Shown: positions 1 through 13,462, counted from the stretch's first letter. The stretch: DNA of 64,000 nt from Calvatia gigantea (GCA_025093985.1 JACAAK010000005.1:1116001-1180000); one strand, 5' to 3'. The notes: generated by a model not told the origin, from the sequence alone. A program made the numbers and translations.

Positions 1-2819
1 ATCCTCCTTGCTGGCCTTTCTCTTCCCCCAACTGCAGTTTCCCAACTACTCACTCGTGCCGCTGCTGAGTTGCCCCTCAGGCCGGTCAGGTTCCCACTTT
101 TGGGCGAGTATCAGGATGCATTCACTGGAGAAGAGTTTGTCACCTGGTTGAAGGACAATGTTGACGGTTTTGGTGGAAGTTTGGACCGTGCGGAGGAAGC
201 TGCTAGAGACTTGACCGAGCGAGAAAATGTTCTGCGTCGCCTCGGTGAACTTGGTAACCAATTCGAACTATCCGACGACGCGTTCTATCAATTCCGGCCT
301 AAGGTATTCACTGCCAAACTTAGGTCTTCATTTCACTTTCTCATACATCTTTCAGGCTTTTAACCTCGACGGAAAGATTGAAGAGAAGGACACCTAAACC
401 GGAGATTGTCAAGCGCACTGGCGCCCTGGTCAGTCTCGTTAGCAAGGCTCTCGTTGCCAACCCGAGTGCTGAGCCCGCCTACGTCCGTGCCCGTCAAGAT
501 GCAGAAGAAGCGGATCGCACCTATCGTATTGCCGTTCGTAAGCTCGACAGGCAGCGACTTGGCTTGGAGGAGAGAGTTGAAGAGACCTTGAAGTTGTGGC
601 AGCGTTGGGAATCTGAGAGGTTGAGGGCCGTCAAGACTGGTGTGAAATGTTCTTGACCAAGTTGATCCACGATGCTGATTCCTTTTCAGTGCTTCTGCAG
701 TATCAGGGTACCCTCGCCAACCTTCCCAAGGCAATTGACCCCTCTATCGAACGCCAGGCCACCCTCATCGCTGCCTACCAGCCAGAATCTGATCTCACCG
801 CCTTGGTCGAGCGCTATCGCACCGGGCCCTTCCGACCAGACCCGCAGGTGTACGAATCTGTTTCTCATGACGAATCCGATGTTGTCTTCGGTATCGACCT
901 CAGAAAGTGGGCTGAAGGCGGATGGTTCGCCCTTACTTCGGGAGAGGAGAAGAAGGAGACCATTCCTCCAGTCATTACCGCGTTGTTGAATGGCCTGAAT
1001 GAAGCTTATATTAAACTAGAGACGGATAGTGGTATGCCAAATTACCGGGAATTTGGCCCGACTTTACTGATATCTCTCTCCAGAAAAACGCAAAACTTGG
1101 ATATACGAAGTCCCCCTTCCTGCAGTCCATCATCTCCGGGAGGCCCTCAATGCAATTCCACCGGATCAGCCTATCTCACCAGAACTTCTAGCCAAGTATG
1201 ATCCTCCTGTTCTCGCCAGCACCGTCAAGCTTTGGGCACTTGAGCTTGATCCTCCTTTGGCGCTGTACGAGGGCTGGGATGACTTCAGGAGATTGTATCC
1301 CTCCGTTGGAGCTTCATCTGTGAACACTGAAGGTGCCCTGACTGAAGAACAAAGGCTGCAGAACGTCGCTACGGTTTTACAGAGGTTGCCTCGTGTGCAT
1401 TTATATGTTTTGGATGCTATCGTCAAACATCTGAAGGCGTAAGTGATCAGTCTTTGTCCATCGTGTCCTTCGTAAATCAGTTTAATAGGTTGATTGGAAA
1501 CACTGAGGATGAGGAATCCGATGAAGTTTATATCACCAAGCTTGCGCTTTCAATTGGCAGAAGTCAGTTTTGATGTTCCCCGAGTGGGAGATCTTCCTCC
1601 TGATAGTTCTTTACAGCCATTACTAGACCCAAGTTTGAGTCAGAGCTTTCAATCCAAGACAGACATCCAACTCGTACGTGATCTCTTCTTCTTATATATT
1701 ATCCCTGACATCTGGGTAGTGCTATTCATCGACCTGCTCAAGAACTATAGCGTACTTCTGCCACCGACTATCGCGAAAAAGAAGCGCGAATCGGAACGCA
1801 AGGTTCCCATTCGCAAGCGCACCGCCCCTATTGATATGCGCCTCAGCAGGAGTCGCATCTCCATTGGTGCAGACGCCCAACAGCTCCTTGCTGCTCAACA
1901 AGCTGCTCAGAATCCTTCCTTGAACAAAGGCCCCAAATCTCCACCCCTTCCTCCCCCTCCCACCCAAACTTTGCAGGGCGTTGTCCAACCAACTCCCCCG
2001 CCCCCGCCCCCTCCCGATGTACTGCAGAAATTCAAGGCGCCCCCTCCTCCTCCTGCCCCGGAGAAGCTCAAGACTCCACCTCCGCCTCCAGCGCCCTATC
2101 CAAGTTCCGCCTCAAACCTACCTCCTAGGCCACAATTTAAGGAACCCCCGCCCGAGGACGACGACCTTCCCCCTCGCCCCAGCTTCAAGGAACCCCCGCC
2201 CGAAACAGATGATGCAGCCGCAAGACCCAAATTTGTCGATCCTCCCCCCGAAGAATCAGAAGAGGAATCGGAAGAGGAATCGGAGGAGGAAGAAAGTGAG
2301 GATGATGACGAAGAGGAGGGGGAAGAGAAACCAGCTGAAACCCCATCTCCTCCACCACAGAAGGCTTCGCCAAAGATCCCCCCCCCACCTCCCCCGGCCG
2401 CCACTGTCATCCCTCCCACGCCGCAGAAGCGGCTGAGCGCGAGCCTGGGCGGCCGCAACAGCCCTGCATCTCCCCCGCCGCAATCGAATGATGATGTAGT
2501 CCTCGGCACAGGGAAGACCACCATCACACGATCCGGGTCTGGACAAAACCCTGGTGCTGGTATCCGAGGACCTAGAGTCTCTGCTGCAGCGTTGGCAAGA
2601 AGTGCAAGGGGAGGAAGTGTTCAGAGCATGGTTTCATCCCTTAATAGGAACAGCATCTCCGGTTCGACGTCTCCCCAACCCCCCGGTTCACCCAAGATTA
2701 ATAGACTTTCTGGGAGCCCTGTGAGGAGGCCTTCAAGTGTTATTGGAAGGAGTGCGGCCGCATTTTCGAGGAGGACCATGGCGAGCGATGCGGAAGACGA
2801 CGTTGTGGATAAAAAGTAG
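1..2819 (+). CDS. RGD2-like Rho GTPase-activating protein (F-BAR, DEP, RhoGAP), 5' end outside the window
   Basis: Likely a GTPase-activating protein for Rho-family GTPases at the cell cortex. The frame is already open at base 1, so the N-terminal F-BAR start is missing. The first segment is a DEP domain (motifs GEEFVTWLKDNV and DAFYQFRPK). It is followed by the second part of the F-BAR coiled coil (EEADRTYRIAVRKLDRQRLG), a RhoGAP-like region (WALELDPPL, YEGWDDFRRLYP, LPRVHLYVLDAIVKHL, LFIDLLKNYS) and a long proline-rich and acidic low-complexity tail ending DAEDDVVDKK. Introns inferred from rejoining frames: 304-355, 640-689, 1032-1083, 1439-1488, 1563-1616 and 1674-1719. The order DEP inside F-BAR then RhoGAP matches the fungal RGD2 family. 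One oddity: after the first intron the conserved frame runs into TAA at 395-397, and the conserved downstream frame is offset, so there is an apparent frameshift at about 380-397. Family assignment is firm; the target GTPase is not shown. Confidence 0.88.
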
Positions 2820-3482
2820 CCGGTTTCAGATTTGCTGAGGCTTCACACTCGACCCCAGACAATTATGACTCTTTCTGAGCTTGAACACGTTCTGTTCTGT
2901 ACTTATGGAATCACATGCTGCCAAAACCCGCTCTTGATGCATGGCAAACTATATCCCTTGGAATTTCTTATTAACAAGTCTTTTGTTTTGTTGTTAAATC
3001 ATGGATTGGGGCGCGGGGCGCTACTGACAATCCGCGCCTACAACTGAGGCCCACTTATAAACAAGTCTAGCACCTGAACGCACGCCAGAGCCAATCCCCA
3101 ATCATCCAAATGCTGAATTTTCAACTGCGGTAAGCCCTCGTTATCTGCATGTCCTCGGCCTTCAAGCAACCAGTCGACCTCAAATCCTAACACAGAACCA
3201 GGGCAAGTAAGGAGGCCCAGATCCGCCGTGAAATGGAAATGCATTGGAAGTATTGAATATATAATATTACAAATGTATGAAAGTTAACATGGGGAACACA
3301 ACAGCCGAGTTGAATCTGTTGAGGTGTATGTTGTCATTCCATTGCCGTGAGGGCGGTATAGTGAACTCGAAAAGCAGTCAGCAGAAAACACTGGAGCACC
3401 TTTTATGGCTGCGGGCATCTTTCCCTGGGCTCAGCATTGGCCAAACCAATGAGATCAATTGGAGACGTGAAATGTAGAACCT
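2820..3482. other. Convergent intergenic region
   Basis: This is the 663 bp between the stop of the RGD2-like gene (+) and the stop of the membrane-protein gene (-). It should hold the 3' UTRs and poly(A) signals of both genes. Short open frames here look random and I see no conserved coding motif or repeat. Confidence 0.6.
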
Positions 3483-5491
3483 TCAACGGTCTTGATTAGA
3501 GGTAGACAAGAGTACCTTCACTGACGAACTCACGTAGGGGTGAAGCTGAAGTGAGGAGCGGATCTCTCGCAAACTCCGGCGCGGGTGAGGAGGCTGGGAG
3601 GTGGTTGCATGGAGACTATGCTGGACCTCTGCATAATCCGTGAGAAATCCTGTGACCCCTTGTCCTTCCCGCCTAGAATCCACGCGAGAGGAAGAGTCTG
3701 GTCGACGGTGCTCTGTCGTTGTTAGAGGTGCGGCTGGCATAGTATGAGAAGTAATTGCTTCACTTTCCGTATCCGTGTCGCAACCTGGGGAAAGAGCGCT
3801 ATCTAGAGATTGCGGGGATTCTGGGAGAGGAGAGGTAAATGACCTAGGAGTGTGCAACACCGCTTCAGGTTGGGTATGGCCAGGGAGGCGAAACGGGTGA
3901 GGATAAGTGTGAGTGGGCGTAACAGGATACTCCATGCCCATGGGCGGCTTCGGAGTGTGGGGACCCGTTGTGTGTGTTGATGAGTTAATGCTAGCTATTT
4001 TCCTGTGTGGCGTGTGCACCTTCGCCCCGTATCCAGCCTCGTGTGCGAAGGAACGGGGGAAAAATATCTTGGCGAAGTTAGGTCAACCAACAGGGAACGG
4101 CGAGCAAACTACCAACGTACGAGTAAGGTGATTGCGGAGGACACAAAGCAACCGATTCCCCCCATCATAAGCAAAAAATCCAATGCAAAGCTGAGAACCT
4201 AAGTCAGTAGATGTTTTGACAAAGTTCAAAAATGCATACGAGTTTGCAACAATAGAAAACGGCGCACGAATGCCATCGATTGCAATGATCAGCAGGGGAA
4301 CAGTAAAGAGGAAGCGAAACATGACACGGATTCGCTGATAAGTGTTACTTCCAAAAAAACAATGACATAGAAAATGGGAACAGACATTCAACTGATAGAA
4401 CGTGGCTAGCCGCACAACGACATCTGGTTCGGCACCTCCAGCCTTGACATGTTTGATGAAAGCGGGAAAGCGCAATAAGACGTAGAGAAAACAGATAGTG
4501 GTGGTGGTACCAGCCGATGAACCAACAAGGAATATATAGGCTTGGCACTGGAGGGATACTTAGGGAACAAAGAGAGGAAAGCGGCAAACAGCTGCGCACC
4601 GTCTCCAATACCCTTCTGGCGAGAAGAGTTGTCAAAGGCATGCCCAAAATTGCAACGACGGTTCCTACGTTTCCGTCAGTATTAAGAGACAGGTTCAGGT
4701 ATGCAAACGCCGCGGCAGACCAATGCACCAGGTCCTGAACTCCCAACTATGAAACCACTCTTGTTTTCCGGGGCCTTGGTGGAGAAGGAAGAGCCAGAAC
4801 GTTAACTCTGAGGTGGCTTTAGTCAACGGAAGTCCACTTCCGGGAGTGATTTGGAAGCCCAAGAATCACCTTCGAGGTGAGTCACTCTAAATGGTGGGTG
4901 AGGGTTTGCGGAGAACAAGCTTCCGGAATGCTCACAGTTCTAGAGACCACGCAACGCTCAGCACAAAGTACAACGGTAGCAACAGGTTTCGATGCTTCGG
5001 GTGCCATAGAGTCAGAGGCTTTGAAATAACTATATTCTCGGTCAGCTGGTGGGACCAGGATGCCTACTCACGTACTTTTTCCCGAAGGGAGGACATAATA
5101 CCCTGGATAAAACTTAGAGCAAAACCGGAAAAGGGCGTTGCTTATGTACCTTCAGAGAACTTTATGGTAGTCAATGCGACACTGAATACGACAAGAAGCG
5201 GAACGGTCCCCAGATAGCAATAGCTAGAGCAGACAGAAGTTGTTGAATGGATTGAAATGGGTGACGGATGAAGAGAACATACGTCATAATCCTTTTGAAA
5301 GCGCCGGGCTGTCTACCCGCATTCCATTTGAGACAATTGAAACCATCATATGCCCATAGATGAAGTACTAGAAAAGCAAGAAACTGCAGGAAAATAAGCC
5401 GAAAGTAGCAAGATCGGGGCTAAAGTGAGTGGCGCACGATACATGAGAGTATGGCCCAAAGCAAATAGGCAGAAGGAGAACCGTTACTCAT
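3483..5491 (-). CDS. Fungal multi-span integral membrane protein, function unknown
   Basis: Start chosen at ATG 5491 (MSNGSPSAYLLWAILSC). The exons rejoin to give hydrophobic segments with motifs I associate with an uncharacterised basidiomycete membrane-protein family: LVLHLWAYDGFNCLKWNAG, YLGTVPLLVVFSVALT, LLLPLYFVLSVAWSLEL, TVVAILGMPLTTLLARR, GTTTTICFLYVLLRFPAF, DVVVRLATFYQLN and FRFLFTVPLLIIAIDGI. That suggests about seven membrane helices. The C-terminal tail, about 170 residues from about 4019 to the stop at 3483, is polar, rich in Ser, Pro and Thr, and probably cytosolic. At least six short introns are needed, for example one that removes GTATGT...CTCTAG near 5232-5282. It lies head-to-tail with GDB1, whose stop is 353 bp upstream of this start. 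No transporter or receptor signature is recognisable, so no function is assigned. Confidence 0.72.
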
Positions 5492-5844
5492 GGATTAGAA
5501 ATCGGAGAAGAGCCAGCTTTAAGCTTGAGTGTTAGGGAGAATGTTGATATTCAGAACGGTCACTCCTGCTTTCTTCCTCCTCGGTCACTTCCGCCTATGA
5601 TGGCCCACCCCACACTCCCACGTGTTCTCCTGTCAAGGAACAACGAAGCCAAATTGATCGATCATTTGATCGTTGACCAACCCAAATAAGTCTGCACCTG
5701 GTCGACCAATTGGTGTCTTGTGAGGCTGTGTTGCTCAAATGACAATTCCGTCAACACGTCAGCAACTCCATTGCATCACATCACATTGGGTAGGAATATA
5801 ACCGAATCGTACTTGACGGGTCTATGAGAAGGTCAGGTTGACCT
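5492..5844. promoter_or_regulatory. Intergenic: promoter of membrane-protein gene and GDB1 3' region
   Basis: This is 353 bp between the GDB1 stop (5845) and the membrane-protein start (5491), both on the minus strand. It should contain the GDB1 poly(A) site and the membrane-protein promoter. No clear TATA box or repeated operator is visible. Assignment is by position only. Confidence 0.4.
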
Positions 5845-8800
5845 CTAATCTAATCGGTGGACTTCATCCAGGAAGTCCAACAATGTGCTCGCGCTCCATG
5901 CCTGGGTGTTGCATGAATCTGGGCAGTACTGTCCACCGGCGTTCGTCAACTCAGGTAAGCCTCGCCAAGGATCGTTCTGGATATGGTGTTTTAGTGTTAA
6001 TAACGGGCGGTGGAGATGGTATAAAGTTTTCTTGTGATTCTAGATTGTAGGGCGTCAGAGACCACCACAGTTGTTTTGAGAGCAGGTCCCACCTCCTTTC
6101 CCTCCCCTATGCGAGTATCAAAGTGAAGATAAGCACGCAGGAAGTAGCCTAACGGCCAGCCCCACTCAGGTCCCTGGAGAGACGCATGGTAAATTGGGGG
6201 AAAAAGGGCGAGACAAGAAAGCTCACATTGTGGTAATTGAGCCCTTTGGCTACGGATGGATCTGTCGAGTCGTTCGAATTATCGTATACCGGCCGATATT
6301 GCATATCAACTGGGTCAAGTGTCTTCATGCCGAGTGGCCCTCGCAGGATACGGTCGGCTAATTTCAAGGCACTGAGAGCGTGCTCCTCGTGAAACAATTC
6401 TGGTGCCACAGTCATAGCTATCGGGAAATTGCAGCGTAGTTGATAATCGGACCATTCACGTCCAGCGCCGGAACCATAAACATCCTTATAGATTCCACGA
6501 CGGTTGACGAGTGCGGACTTGACATCATATTTTGCGTCTTCGGTGAGATCTGTCGCCATCGAGTGAGTGCCAGCCAACAACTATGCCGTGGAACGTACTC
6601 ATCGGTACATAATAACACCTCTCGAAATTTCCCTTGACCAGTTGAGCCCACTCGCCATAAGTAACAAGTTGTTTTTCGCCTTTAACTATACGGACGGTTG
6701 AGTAAGGATGTCGCATAAACATCGGCTCGATAGGCTCACTCGTTGCCTGAACACCGTTAAATGGGAATAGTCCTTTCGTTGAAAGCTCATCCAACCACCG
6801 TAAAGTGCTTGCGAGTAATCCAGTTATCTCAACCGGAGCACCATCTCGGGGAGTACCAGGTACACCTTTAGTGCCGGCCTTGACAGACTCTCCCATCTTA
6901 TCCATCCAGGTTCCACAATTCCATCTGTTGCCTCCAAAAAGGAACCCATTCTCCCAGTCGACTTCGATATCTATGTTGAACCCTGCGTCACTCATTTGCA
7001 TATCAAGGTTTGGACCAGCGTTATGCTCCCGAAAATGTATTCCGTCAACGTGGCGCTGAAGAATCTCCTGGACAATTTCAGCAATTGTGCTTGTGTAAGC
7101 ATACGCCCGAGGGTCATCCCACGATACCCATGTGCCGTCCTGAGGGAAACGACGCTTGACCGGTTCAGACAATATGGCGAGTCCATCCGGAGCGAATAAA
7201 GTATAATCCTGAATATTCTGCAACATCCACCAGGGAGAGTCCCTGGAGTTATACCTAGGTGCACGTCAATCGAGGATCCCGGCAGCAGGATGGGGGAAGT
7301 TTACCGTGGGTTTTTGGCAGAGTCCAGTAGATTAGGTATCAATCCATGTTTGAGAGTCGAGGCAAAAGCCAGGATATGCTTCCTCGCGCCCTCGAAGTTT
7401 CCGGTTGTCAAGAATAATCCTCGTAGTGATATGAAGACATCCCTTCCCCAACAACGCGCCCAACCAGAAGCAAAGTGAGGTAGGCCAGCGGCGAGTGATG
7501 GCGCAAGGCGATCAGAGAGAAGGGAAGCAGACTTGACCTGGCCATGCATTTGAATAGCACAAAGGGCCAGGTCTTTTGTGAATTCATAACCAGAAGAAAC
7601 GAATATGGAGGACTGCTCGACCATAGCTTTACAAGCCGCTTTATACCCCTCAGAAATCACAAGTGCAAAATATTTGGGGCGCATGAAGTTGGGAGTAGAG
7701 GATTTGATGTGGTCAAGTCGCTCCTTAAGCCACTTTGCTGGCTTGGCAAGGCGAGGGAGGTCGAGGGCTTGACTAGTGTCAGTCAACCCGTGAATAAGTG
7801 TACCTCCGTAGACGAGTGCACACACTCACTGGATTAACCGTTGATGGACGTAGTCCAATGCCCAATCTCCTTCTCTCAAGTGACCGCACAAAGGGTGACC
7901 CAAATCATTGTAGCGCATGATGTGTCTCAAGGGGTGCATCCAACCTTCGAGGCCACAGTAAACGTTTTGGCCGAGACCAGGTATTTGATAAACACCGTAA
8001 ACACCATCTGTTGCATCACGCTCCTCTCCATCCGCTCGGTGAAGGACGACGTTGAGATCAACGAGATCTAAATCAGCAAAAGCTTCTTGTGCCCCTGAAG
8101 CACAGAATGCTTCCAAAGAAGCATCATGGTCTTGGAGTTGTGTTTGAAAAACCATGATGCTTCCAGGCGGGAATGTTTCCGGAACGACAATTTCGGTGAA
8201 CGGTCCTCCGTTATCTCGACTCTGGGGTACGGTGACCTCCGGGAGTTCCACCAATTTTGCAGGAAGGCCGCGAATATACTCCTCGTCTTTGATACTATCA
8301 TAGGATGGGATCTCGATGCTAGCCCCCATGACGAAATTGATTCGAGTCCTTCGAAGTTTTACCGGATTTACTGGATGTCCGTGAATAAGAGACGCAACAT
8401 TAAGTGTCGAAGCACTCACTAAATCCACGATCCTTGGAGCCTTTGGAGAAGGCCGTATGAGCGACTAGTAAATACCCTTTCTGAGTGGAAGGTTGTACTC
8501 GGTGTAAGACAATATACTTCATGAGGGACAGGCTAGTGAGTGCACGGCTCAAACAACGCAACAACACATACATCGTTTTCCTGATGAACATGGCCCTCTT
8601 CATAATCGCCCAGAACCATTTCTAGATGCAATTCGTTCAAGACGCGTTTGACTTTTGCAATGCCACTGCCTTCTCCGGTGCCGCTCACGTGGTATTTTCC
8701 TGTTTTCCCGCACGAGATTTAATAGTTTGGGATATAAATCATCAAAACCCTTGACGCTTCCGGTTGCGCTGTAACTAAAGGCCACCAACGCCCCAGTTGA

Positions 8801-11263
8801 AAGAGCGTCCTCAGCAGACCGTTTGTCTAGCGGTGATTCATTGTCATGTGTGAGGTCGTAGAGCAAGGCATGGGGTAGGGATCCATTAAGAGGGGTAACA
8901 ACAGCCTGTCGAATCGGCCCTTTACCTATAGGACTTGCAATCTCCTCTGTGTTTGTCATGCAGATGCTGTCCATTGAGCCGATAGGCTTCCCAAGTCCAT
9001 ATCGGTGAAGCATTCGTGAGAGCTCCTTAGGATCCCAAGCGTTGTAGCTTTCCCGTATCAAGCTGTTGATACCCAGCTCCCGAACGAACAATAAGTCCGT
9101 TTCTTCGTTCCCAGTAAATAGTTCTGCGCATATATAGAGGTCTGGTCTGACTACCCTCGCCGCATCAAGCATACGAGTCCCGACTTCCAGGGGGGTGGAA
9201 TGGCAATTGTCAATTCTGAACCCATGGAAGGTTTTCGCGAGCGAGGTTACATATTTCGTGATGTAATCCCACAGCCAAGGATTTTCGTCTGGTGATGACC
9301 CGTATCTAAGTTTGACGCAATCGCCCCAGACGATGACCTCACGACGTAGATAAGCCTTAGAGGGCAGAAGCGCAAAATTTTGGAGAGGATTAGCGTTCCA
9401 AATCCATCCGTTATTAGCTAAAGAATAGACGAGTGGGTTTGAATCGGAAGCAGGGGAAAGGCGGGTGAAATATGTTTCAACGAGCGGGTTTCTGGAACTT
9501 TCAGCATTAGGCCGATTATAATTACGGGGGACTCACTGTTTAGTAATTTCTCCTAGTTTTGGCCCATTAGCATCCAGTCGTGTATACCTGGCACGATTGC
9601 GGATATTGTGAAGAGCGACCCGATTATCCTCTTCCCATTCTTCATACAGTGGGACATTTATGACGTCGATTATTTCGACCCATGTATTAGCGAGTGCGTC
9701 GATGGTTTGAATTTCCTCAAAAGCAGCTTTGATGAACCCCGCAGCGACATCACCTTTAACGTGAACCCCAAACCGTGATGCCAAAGAGCACAAGCCTATG
9801 ATCATCTCCTTGGAGCGTAAGATCCCAGCTAATTCTATGAGGGATTTTCCTTTGACACTTGGCCCAACCCAAGGGCTAATCTCTCCTGACTCGAGCGCTG
9901 ACATAACGGAACTTCTTTCGCGTGATGGGTCAAGTACATAGTATTGCCAGAGGTTAAGGTCTTTCACATCCCTCTCGAACGAAGAGAGAAGTCGATCCAA
10001 ATCTGCCTCGCAGTCAATTGTGGTTGGTAGTCCTTTGGATGAGAGGTTGGTCGAAAAATTCAGTATTGCTGAGTCTAGCTCAAGAGCCGGAGAAAGGTGG
10101 GGCGTATTCGAGGGGCTGTAACCTATTATTTGGAGGGGTCAGGAATATCAAAAATGCCAAGCGGGAGTTAATTGCGTACCCGCTTCAGGGTGTTCTGCCA
10201 GCCAAGGACTATCGTTTGCAGTGTGGTTGAGGACGACATCCGTCAAACTAAGGAGACCATATTCCTCCTGTGCAATCTTCAAGACTTCTTCCACCCTTCT
10301 GTTCCCGCTTTCACCAATCAAAGAATCATCAAACAGGCTTGGATCATATCTCATTTGATCGCGAATGGAGTAGGGGCTGTTGCTTCCTCCTCGTTCTTGC
10401 AACGGTGTGTAGTGCAACATCGTATAACCTCGTTCTTTTGCTTCAGAGAAGTGCTCCCGCCACTGGTCCATTGGCCCCATCCATTTTGACACGACGGTTA
10501 GGACTGATATACCATCGAGTGGGAGGTTGATGTATTGATCTTTAAGTATCCCACCCTGGCTGGGGGGCAGTAAATGGTATTTATCGCCAAGAACAGATGT
10601 ATGGTCCCGGATTTTGAGAACTGGATCGACATTGAAGCAACCGTGTCGACCCTTGATACGTTGACCACCTTCGCCCTCGTATTCAACCCAATAAACGAAA
10701 GCGCCTGCGTGCGAAATGGGTAAATCAATGTGGATGGGTTTCGAGTAAGCCGCAGGGAGTCTGGCGGGTGATTAATTAATTGTGTGTCGTCGCATCAGCG
10801 TTTGAACTGCGTACTCGCGTTCGGCGTAGCGCTCCCTACCAAAGACACCTCCATCCAAAGGAAAGTTGGTCTTGAAAACACCATTATTCGCCGCGGGGGT
10901 TCCTGCGTCGAAGGAGACCCTTAAAATATAAGGGGTATACGCAGGAGGTAGCCGTATATACTTAACCAGTGTGTTATCAGCGAGAAGGGTCCCTAGTAAG
11001 GTGTGACATACCTGACGGTCTTTGTTTGGGCCACCATCCGGGTCGAGGCGGAGTTCGTAGACGTGAATTGGGCTTTCTCCTTGAGTGAGAGCGGATGAGA
11101 AAAACTCGATCGCTTCATCTGCGGGAGTCTTGGGAGTCGTGGGGACAATGGGGCTCGCACCATGATCTGCTGGTCCACATGTGTTGGAAGGCCGAGACAG
11201 CGTGTTTGGGATAACGACGCTCGGTTTGCGTTCGTCGTGGGATGCCCTGCGGCCTTCGGCCAT
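5845..11263 (-). CDS. GDB1: Glycogen debranching enzyme (4-alpha-glucanotransferase / amylo-alpha-1,6-glucosidase)
   Basis: Cytosolic bifunctional enzyme that removes branch points during glycogen breakdown together with glycogen phosphorylase. Start at 11263 ([13 protein letters not shown]). An N-terminal domain is followed by a GH13-type glucanotransferase core: [49 protein letters not shown] (the Asp fits the nucleophile) and [15 protein letters not shown] (the Glu fits the acid/base). The C-terminal GH133 glucosidase domain has [15 protein letters not shown] and [16 protein letters not shown], whose Asp residues fit the catalytic pair. A naive read would stop at 6149. Two terminal introns instead rejoin [16 protein letters not shown] (near 6110-6175) and then [18 protein letters not shown] and [13 protein letters not shown], ending at TAG 5847-5845. 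That gives about 1,500 residues, normal for the family. Multiple introns of about 50 bp are present. No defect was seen. Confidence 0.93.
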
Positions 11264-11399
11264 GATAATAGTATGTGGAAAGCAAAGGAGTGACGCGTCG
11301 GGACGTTACGCGGGTTTGATCTTTGAGGTGTACCTCAGTCCTGATATGACGTCACTGGCTGCGTGGTTATTCAAAGTGCAGTACTACATGTACAACGAT
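11264..11399. promoter_or_regulatory. GDB1 promoter and makorin 3' region
   Basis: A 136 bp gap between the GDB1 start and the stop of the makorin-like gene, both on the minus strand. It must carry the GDB1 core promoter and the upstream gene's poly(A) site. No specific motif can be supported. Confidence 0.35.
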
Positions 11400-13462
11400 C
11401 TAATGCGAGTGTTCGTCCTCTTCTCCGTTCTCGTTCGCGCTTATACCCCTCGCGGTCCCACTGCACTTCGGTTCACCCTCACCGGCTGCCTCGGTCCCTC
11501 TTCCTCTTCCTTCTGATGGGCGCAGTTCAGAGCTCGAGAGCTCACCTGTTTCTCCATTACTACTCCAAACCACTCTTCCACGTCCATCAGTCAGAAAGGG
11601 CGGATCGGCCACTCTGCTACCATCTTGTTGATTGATTTCATCTTCCGCTGTTGGAAACTCAAAATCCATGACAGGTATCTGTGGTTCATCCTCGTCAATG
11701 TCCAGTCCGACCTCTGCAACTGTTTCCTCTGGACCCCGTTCCGCTATCTCTTGCATCATCCTCGTTTCCTCGTCTTCACGTTCTTCACTGTCTGTAGGGT
11801 CAACCGTTGTTCCGAACCTTCTACCCGCGGCGCTTCGTAAATATCTTCCGAGTTGGCTGACTTCATCGTCGGAATCACTGTCAGAGCCTGACGGATACGT
11901 ATCACTTAGCGAGGAGTTTGACACAGTTTGCAACCCTGGCATGTCGTAGAAATCGACCTCGTAAGCTTGAGCTTCTGAAGGAAGCTGGGGAAGGGAAAGC
12001 CACTGAATGTTGGTGCGATCACCTGATGAGTGGGAAGGTCCTGGTATATCCTCGATCGGATGGCTATCGGGAATGGGTTCCGCCTCAAGGATTGTTCAAT
12101 GATTTTAATCAGAGAATGAAAGGATTGCGCTACTTACTGCTACTCCCATTGTATGGCTAGATCCCATGTCGGTATTCGGGTCTCGTTCTACAAGCGCTCG
12201 GACCCTGTCGAGAGTGCGGGAGACTGAGTCATTTGATATAGACACAGCGGACTGTAGGTTATCCATCGCTTCCCTGAGAATGTTGAGTTGGCGCCTGATG
12301 TGGGGGTCCTCATGGAGAGCAATGTTTCCGCTAGATCGCTCGCCTGAAGTTAAAGCTTCATCAATTGCATCCATATCTGCTGTGATTTGCAAGAACATCC
12401 CGGTGTCGTCACGATTTCCCATCTCATTGACGCTCAATGGTAAGAATTCTGTCGTGAAATCCATGAAGTCGTCGAACATAGAGCGCATAGAAGGTCGCAT
12501 AACTTGAAAGTATTCCTGTCCATTTTCGGTAAAACAACGGTTTGTGCAACATGCATCAGGTTACGCACGCGCATGCATACATTCACACCGTCCTTGAAGA
12601 CGTGAGGTGTTCCATCATCATTGAGGTGTTTATAGAAGCAGTCTTTTCCAAAAGGACAGAGAGGCCTAGCTTTATGCTTCTGACGCGAGCGCTGAAAATA
12701 CCTACAATATAGATTGTGTAAGTTGTGAGAGGATGATCAAACTACCTGATACTGACCGACAGTGAACCCTTGCCATACTTTCTTGGTATGCCCTTATGAT
12801 TCGGTCCTTCTCGGGGTGGCCATGTTTCCAGAAACGCGAGGAAGGGGTCGTAAATTTACTTGGTTCTCTACACATGGGACACCTCTTGATGTTGCCGTAT
12901 TCTATCTGGCCCTTCTGACCACGCCATTGGCGGATACACTCGTCTGAGTGAGTACAGGGGTACCAAGGGGAAAGCATGGACACTGCTCACTGTCAGACAG
13001 AAGATATGACTACAACCGGCTATATAACCAAGGTGAGCGAAGGGTGAGTCAATAATAGTGAGACGCACAGAGCAAGCCATAAGTGACAGGTTTTTCAAAG
13101 CATATAGAACATGGTTCGTTTTGGGCATCTTCGTCTGTGTGTCCTGTCTGGCTTGGAGGTCTGTGGGGATCATCGGTTATGTGTTTGAACCAACACTGAT
13201 CACCACGCCGACAGAATCCTAAAGAAAGAGTGAATGAAAGTTAAAAAAATGAGAAGCAGAAAGTAAGCTGACCATTAGCATAATACCTACAGCGCTTCGA
13301 TTCGTCGTAGGGTGAGAGGAGTTTGGAGCTGTCGGGATCGCGTTCTGGGTCGGCATGGAGAAATTTGCAGGTTGAGCCTGCAAAGCATCCTCTTGTAGTT
13401 GTGTAGTATCTGCAAATGCCTCTTGGTTTTGATGTTCGGGGGCGTTTGTTGGTAGGCATCAT
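11400..13462 (-). CDS. Makorin-like RING E3 ubiquitin ligase with C3H zinc fingers
   Basis: Probably a ubiquitin ligase with an RNA-binding capacity. Start at 13462 (MMPTNKRPRTSKPRGI). Domain order after splicing: a first C3H finger of spacing C-x8-C-x5-C-x3-H (CRYYTTTRGC...CKFLH); a second finger split by an intron (CRYYANG, then FCRRGDQCWFKH, near 13200-13290); a RING domain assembled from CSICFEKPV, GCSHIFCL and IKRCPMCRE (about 12840-13090), with the WRGQKGQIEYG spacer typical of makorins; and a C-terminal C3H motif (LCPFGKDCFYKH, about 12615-12665). A poorly conserved acidic and Ser-rich tail of about 300 residues runs to TAG 11402-11400. Canonical animal makorins have four C3H fingers; only three are identifiable here. 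At least five introns are needed. It is divergent from HFI1 with only 102 bp between starts. Confidence 0.82.

Noticed and set aside
2096..2546. Minus-strand Gly/Ser-rich frames in the RGD2-like tail
   Set aside because: Antisense to the proline-rich and acidic repeat tail; a low-complexity shadow.
5838..6050. Small plus-strand frame
   Set aside because: It lies opposite the last exons of GDB1, which are conserved.
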